Assembly (NCBI GenBank): GCA_932294295.1
Contig: OW028573.1
Coordinates: 17,504,155-17,568,154 of the forward strand
DNA: 64,000 nucleotides
Direction: 5' to 3'
Origin: Alitta virens
Taxonomy: Eukaryota; Annelida; Polychaeta; Phyllodocida; Nereididae
A program made the position numbers and the translations under genes. Numbering within the stretch: the stretch's first letter is position 1; every line of letters begins with the position of its first letter. Under the pieces are notes generated by a model. That model did no database searches. It was not told where the DNA came from and saw only the letters and a program-made list of their open reading frames with translations. Of the stretch, positions 59,082-64,000 are shown in pieces.

Positions 59082-60600
59082 TGAAATGAATTTATTTGAC
59101 CCAAAAATTAATAAAAATGATGTTTTGGATTACTTTGAAAAAAAAAAAGAAACATAGAGAGTCAAGGGACGCCCATTTTGTCTCAATTAGAACGCTAGCA
59201 TTGGTGCCCATTGTATGTCAAAAAGCATAGTGTGAAATAAAGCATGTTACACATAACAGTATCATTTAGTTGACATGTATAGCAATCTTATACTGTATAT
59301 TCAGTATTGTATTTGTCCCAAAGCCAATTTGTTTATGTACAATTCATAGCCAAGGTTACTATGTGTACTTAGTTTTTCAAGTAATTGGCAGTTGATATCT
59401 GATGCTATTTTCAGCAAGTTTATGTTTTACTTTATGTGTCAGGTATTATCTATGTCTTTTGTTGAAATTATGGGTTTCTTGTCGATGCATAATTTTGATT
59501 GTGGAAATAAATAATCTGGGAGGAGATTTTTAAACTTATAATGAAAAAATAAGTGTTTGTGTATGAGCATTATATACAGAGTTTGTAATTATTCTGAGGG
59601 ATTTCTTCTGTAGTTTTAATAGTCTATTTGTTTAATAGCCCCAGTATAGAAGACCAGTATAGAAGACCATAGTGCACATGTGAATTTATTAAAGAATTGT
59701 ATATAATTTTATGTGGATGTAAATGAAGATTTTATTGGCTATTTTATCAACATGGCCATCCCATTTCATAGACTTATTAAAAACGAATCACAAGAAGTCA
59801 AATTCTAGGGTAGTGCCATCTATGTGTAGTGATGGATAATTGATGGGTTTGTTGACAGTGGTGAATATCATAAATTAAATTTTTTCAAAATATAGGGACA
59901 ATTTGTTGAGTTGAAGCCAAGTATTTATGTTTTGACGTTCTGTATTCAGGATTGTGGCCGACAGTTCAATTGCATTTTTAGACAAACTTAAGCTTTGAGA
60001 AGAGTGATATCACTGCATAAGAGATTGCATGGTAAGTATCTACAGATAAATCATTTATATAAATGATGAAAAGCAACGGTCCTAATATGGACCCTTGGGG
60101 CACACCTGTTGATACCGTGATGTATTCTGAATGTTTCATTGCACTGTACATTTAAGAGATAGCTTTTGAATAGGATCAAGGCTTTCTTATTCCGTAATAA
60201 TGGAGCTTTTGTAGCAATATTTCGTGGTTTATGAATCAAATGCTTTTGATAAGTCCATGTTATATTCAAAAGCTATCTGGTTAGTGGAATATAACCATTG
60301 TCCATTTCAGAGATACATCTATCAGCCAATTCAAGAGCTGCGTGTTCTGTGGAATGTCTTTTTCTGAACCTGTATTGATTTTAGATGGCTTTCTCAAATA
60401 ACTTAGAGATCAATAGTTTGTCATCTGGTGTGTATAAACTTTCTAATAAACTGGTGTAATTTTAGCAATTTTAAGTTTTTAAGGAAATATTCCCTTATTT
60501 ATAGACTGATTAATTAAAAGTAAGAGGTTTAAGAAGGTAGATGTGTATCTTTTTTAGTAATATGGTTGTAATTCCGTCAGGAACTGAACCAGAGACAGTG
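59082..60600 (-). pseudogene. Decayed non-LTR retrotransposon (block copy 3)
   Basis: Third collinear duplicate, with the same RT motifs and stops as copies 1 and 2. Confidence 0.75.
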
Positions 60601-62761
60601 TGAAGCCCCGTTCCCACATAGCCGAGTTTCTCGTAGTCAACTCGTAGTATTACGTAACACGCCTCTCGGGCCCAATTCGTACTAAACTCTGCGATTACTC
60701 CTCGCACTCGAGAGATGTTCGGCGAGAAACTCTTCTGACTCGTAGCGAACTCGTGAGATTTGGAGCCGAGAATGCCGAGTATCCCGAGTATGCCGCGCTG
60801 CACGGCACACTCGGCGAATTATCCAGGAGTCCAAAAACTCGGCCATGACTCGCCGAGTTACTCCTCGAACTCGCCGAGTTACTCCTCGAACTCGCCGAGT
60901 TACTCCTCGAACTCGGCGAGTTACTCGGCGCTAATTTCACTCGTATTACACTCAGGGGGGATGTTCAGGAGTGCGAGGAGTAACTCGGCGAGTTGTAGGA
61001 ATAACTCACCGAGTTGTAGGAGTAACTCGCCGAGTAACTCGTCGAGTTCTACCTTTAGTACATGCATCATCAGCGTAGGGGGTCGTATATAATATAAAAG
61101 GCCGCTGCTCCTATAATATTAGTCCGATTTTCGTCAAATAAAGATTGTTTTGTAGTATAATTCATAGTGCCTCCATAGGTATTTTCGGATTGACAATAGA
61201 CCAAACATTAAGCGAGATATTCGTCTGAGAAGGCGGTTGTCTGGCGGCGGCTGCTGCTCCATTTATATTATTCCGATTTTCGTCAAATAAATATTGTTTT
61301 GTAGTATAATTCATAGTGACTCCATAGGTATTTTCGGATTGAAAATAGACCAAATATTAAGCGAGATATTCGTCTGAGAATGTAGCTAGGTTGGCGGAGG
61401 CAAACAGTGGTGCTCTCGCAGATGTCCGCGCCCGGACTGTATCAATGCAGGTAAGGCTGAGCGCTACTTTAAAAGGCTGCTGTTCCCCTAATATTAGTCC
61501 GATTCTCGTCAAATAAGACTGCATTTTAGTATAGTTCACACTGATTCCATACGTGTTTTCGGATCGAAATATACCAAATATTAAGCGAGATATTCGTCTG
61601 AGAAGGCGGTTGTCTGGCGGCGGCTGCTGCTCCATTTATATTATTCCGATTTTCGTCAAATAAATATTGAATTATAGTCGAGTTCATACTTATTCCACAC
61701 AAATTTTCAGATTGAAAATAGACCAAATATTAAGCGAGATATTCGTCTGAGAAGGCAGGTAGTCTGGCGGCGGCAAGGTGCTCTGTGTATGGCCCTGACT
61801 TGAATGGTGTAGTCAATATTTTTGACCATTTTATATACATTGTTTGGATGAGCTTTATTGCAATTCATTTCTACTCATTCTGCCAACTGCCATGACTGTT
61901 ATGTCAATTGCTATTAGCATTTTGAATGATACAAAGAATGGGTGTAGAGAATACAGCAAATTCAATACATGTGTCAATTGCCTAATTGCCTAAATTGGGG
62001 TTCTTCGACCTGTCATTTCATGGTTTGTTCAAAGATGACACAGTAATATGACATTGTCTTGACTGTCATTCACAATTACAAAAATATGTAATTGCTTTCA
62101 TTAATTAAAAGCAATATATTTTATTGTAATTACCAGGCAATGATTATATTTGTATAACTTTCTTATCTTTTTGTGTTAATTTGAATCTTATTGTGATATT
62201 ATGATCAGTATAAATTTGTGTATATTTTGTAAAATTTAAATCTAATATTGATATTGTAATTAGTATTTGTGATTTGATCTGTGATTTTATTTGCTATATT
62301 TAATTTACTTATACTGGTACTCCCTGAACGTCTGCGCCCAGACTGTATTAATGCAGAAAGCTGAGCGCTTCTTTAAAAAGCTACTGCTCCCTTAATATTA
62401 AGTCAAATAAAGATTGTTTTGTAGTATAATTCATAGTGACTCCAAAGGTTTTTTCGGATCGAAGATAGACTAAATATTAAGCGAGATATGCATCTGAGAA
62501 TGCAGGTAGGCTGGCGTCGGCCTATCATTCGATGGGTGACTCGTCGCTGTCGTAGACACCTTGCTTCACCCGGCGAGTCACTCCTACAACTCGGCGAGTC
62601 ACCCGCCGAGTCACCCGCCGAACCCGCCGAGTAACTCGGCGAGTAACACGCCGAGTCACTTTTTCCGCCAGAATTCGTCGCCAACTCCTCGAATTTTGGC
62701 CGTTACGTAATACTACGAGTTGACTACGACAAACTCGGCTATGTGGGAACGGGGCTTAAGG
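60601..62761. mobile_element. Family B foldback element, block copy 3
   Basis: Same insertion, flanks at 60592-60600 and 62762-62770, 2161 bp like copy 1. The right array differs at one base (GTAACACGCCGAG for GTAACCCGCCGAG). Confidence 0.85.
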
Positions 62762-63532
62762 GAGACAGTGCAGTTCTAAGTACTCCGATTGTTTTATCAT
62801 TGGGCAGCCATTGTAGGTCATGGTACAGTGGCGCCATGCGGCGGATGCAAGCGTAAATTAACATCTCTCTGTGCCTGTCAGTCCAGTTTCTGTGTGTCAG
62901 GCCACATATTATGCACAGGTAGTGACAGTGTATTATCTGTTCATGTAGGATAGTGATAAGGAAATTATCTACTAATAGGCAATGACCTTCAACCCTTCCT
63001 GTCAATTTTAATATATATATATATCGTTTTATTGACAAGCCTGATATCAGGAATTGATACATGTGTCATACAACATTACAAAACAAACAAATATACAACA
63101 TAACAAAAACAGGTCTAGTGTCTACATCTACTATATATACAATCTATAATCTACCAGTATTTCTAAATATTTACTTGATAAAGTCGGTTCCAGTTTTGTT
63201 TACATATACATACATGAATATAAAAATGAAAGTTAATACTGTACAGGTCAATACTTCAAGTGGGTAATACTGTAATGATTTCAAAACAAATTTGAATAAA
63301 AAGTCAGTTTAAAATGGCAAAAGAAGGTGTCCATGGGTTGGGTCAGTGGGTGGGGTCTTCAGAACAGCATTGCGCTGACCTCTGAAATGGCGAAAGGGGG
63401 TGTCCATGGGCTGGGTCAATGAGTGGAATCTTCAGAGCAACATTGCGCTAACCTCTGAGATTGTCATCATGGGGTGTTTGGATTGAAAGGTTCCCTGTCT
63501 AGTGGAAGGGGGGCACCAATACTGAATTAACA

Positions 63533-64000
63533 TTATGAAAAAACTCTATTTAGAAAGTTGCCTAATGCCTTTAGCACTTCTGGATTCTTACATGACAATA
63601 GGGCTTGGAATTGTTGAGATTTTTCTAGGTCATGAAAATTAGGTATACTATCTGTTGCTATATTAAGTAATTCTAGCCTTGGTATTTCATTTTTATTACA
63701 TGTCAGTAAGCAGTGAGATTCATCTTCTATTTCACCACTGTCACAATATTCACATATTCTCTCATGCAAAGGAATTTTTGGGGATTCATGTCTACCAGTT
63801 TCAATTTTAAGATTGTGGGAGCTAACTCTGAATCTTGCTATATTACTGTATGTTTTTTTGGGCAGATTTAACAGTAGGTATGGCTCAATGCAGTAGCTGG
63901 TTTTAAATGTTTTATAGGTCCTAAGTTTAGGTTGGGCGTTTGTGTCATTTATTTCATGAAGAATTCTATCCTTTTCATTGTCATAAAGTACTAGTTTTAT
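63533..64000 (-). pseudogene. LINE reverse transcriptase, C-terminal part (block copy 3, cut by window)
   Basis: Encodes the CCHC knuckle and C-terminus ending ALGNFLNRVFS as in the other copies. At about 63768 a Leu codon of the other copies reads as Met through one base change in the CTCTCATGCA context or track start choice; the frame itself continues open to the window end. Confidence 0.75.

Larger units (their letters stand above)
58593..64000. repeat. Tandem 6.9-kb block, copy 3 (partial, cut by window end)
   Basis: Continues collinear with copies 1 and 2 to the end of the window. It again has three array units like copy 1, and carries private base changes (for example near 62330, 62420 and 63363). 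Confidence 0.92.

Overview
This is eukaryotic, AT-rich, intron-rich DNA. Three multi-exon protein genes have phase-matched GT-AG splice sites. Exon sizes of the mismatch-repair gene match those I know for vertebrate MLH1. Non-LTR retrotransposons, tRNA-derived SINEs and several short-motif foldback DNA elements surround them. This fits an invertebrate animal, probably marine; I cannot name the species or phylum from sequence alone.

Layout. (1) 1-18215, plus strand: the 3' two thirds of MLH1 (DNA mismatch repair, MutL-alpha subunit), ten exons encoding 354 residues to the natural stop; the 5' part lies outside the window. Its two largest introns each carry a ~1.2 kb TTAA-flanked element and, further on, an element with inverted terminal arrays of an AACGGC motif (7990-10362 and 15216-15934). 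(2) 19038-26577 and 29889-39436, minus strand: two tandem carboxypeptidase B-type zymogen genes of 11 coding exons each (434 and 427 residues). Both keep the zinc ligands, the catalytic Glu and the Asp that gives basic-residue specificity. Each has a TATA box close upstream of ATG and an AATAAA at or just after the stop codon. A decayed LINE lies between them. The first is convergent with MLH1. (3) 39794-42849: a ~3 kb foldback element with GC-rich ~21-bp arrays, followed by degenerate repeats and a SINE. (4) 44726-64000: three near-identical tandem copies of a ~6.93 kb block. Each holds a decayed LINE split by a 2.1 kb foldback element with a 9-bp target duplication, then a second LINE fragment with a 556-codon open reverse-transcriptase frame. 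The third copy runs off the window.

No operon-like cooperation exists between the genes: MLH1 is a nuclear repair factor, and the carboxypeptidases are secreted digestive-type enzymes. The most unusual content is the foldback elements. They share core sequence, yet each subfamily has replaced its terminal motif throughout its arrays (AACGGCCA versus AACGGCTACA; CCGGCGGGT versus CTCGCCGAGT), as expected if array units and a trans-acting binding protein co-evolve.
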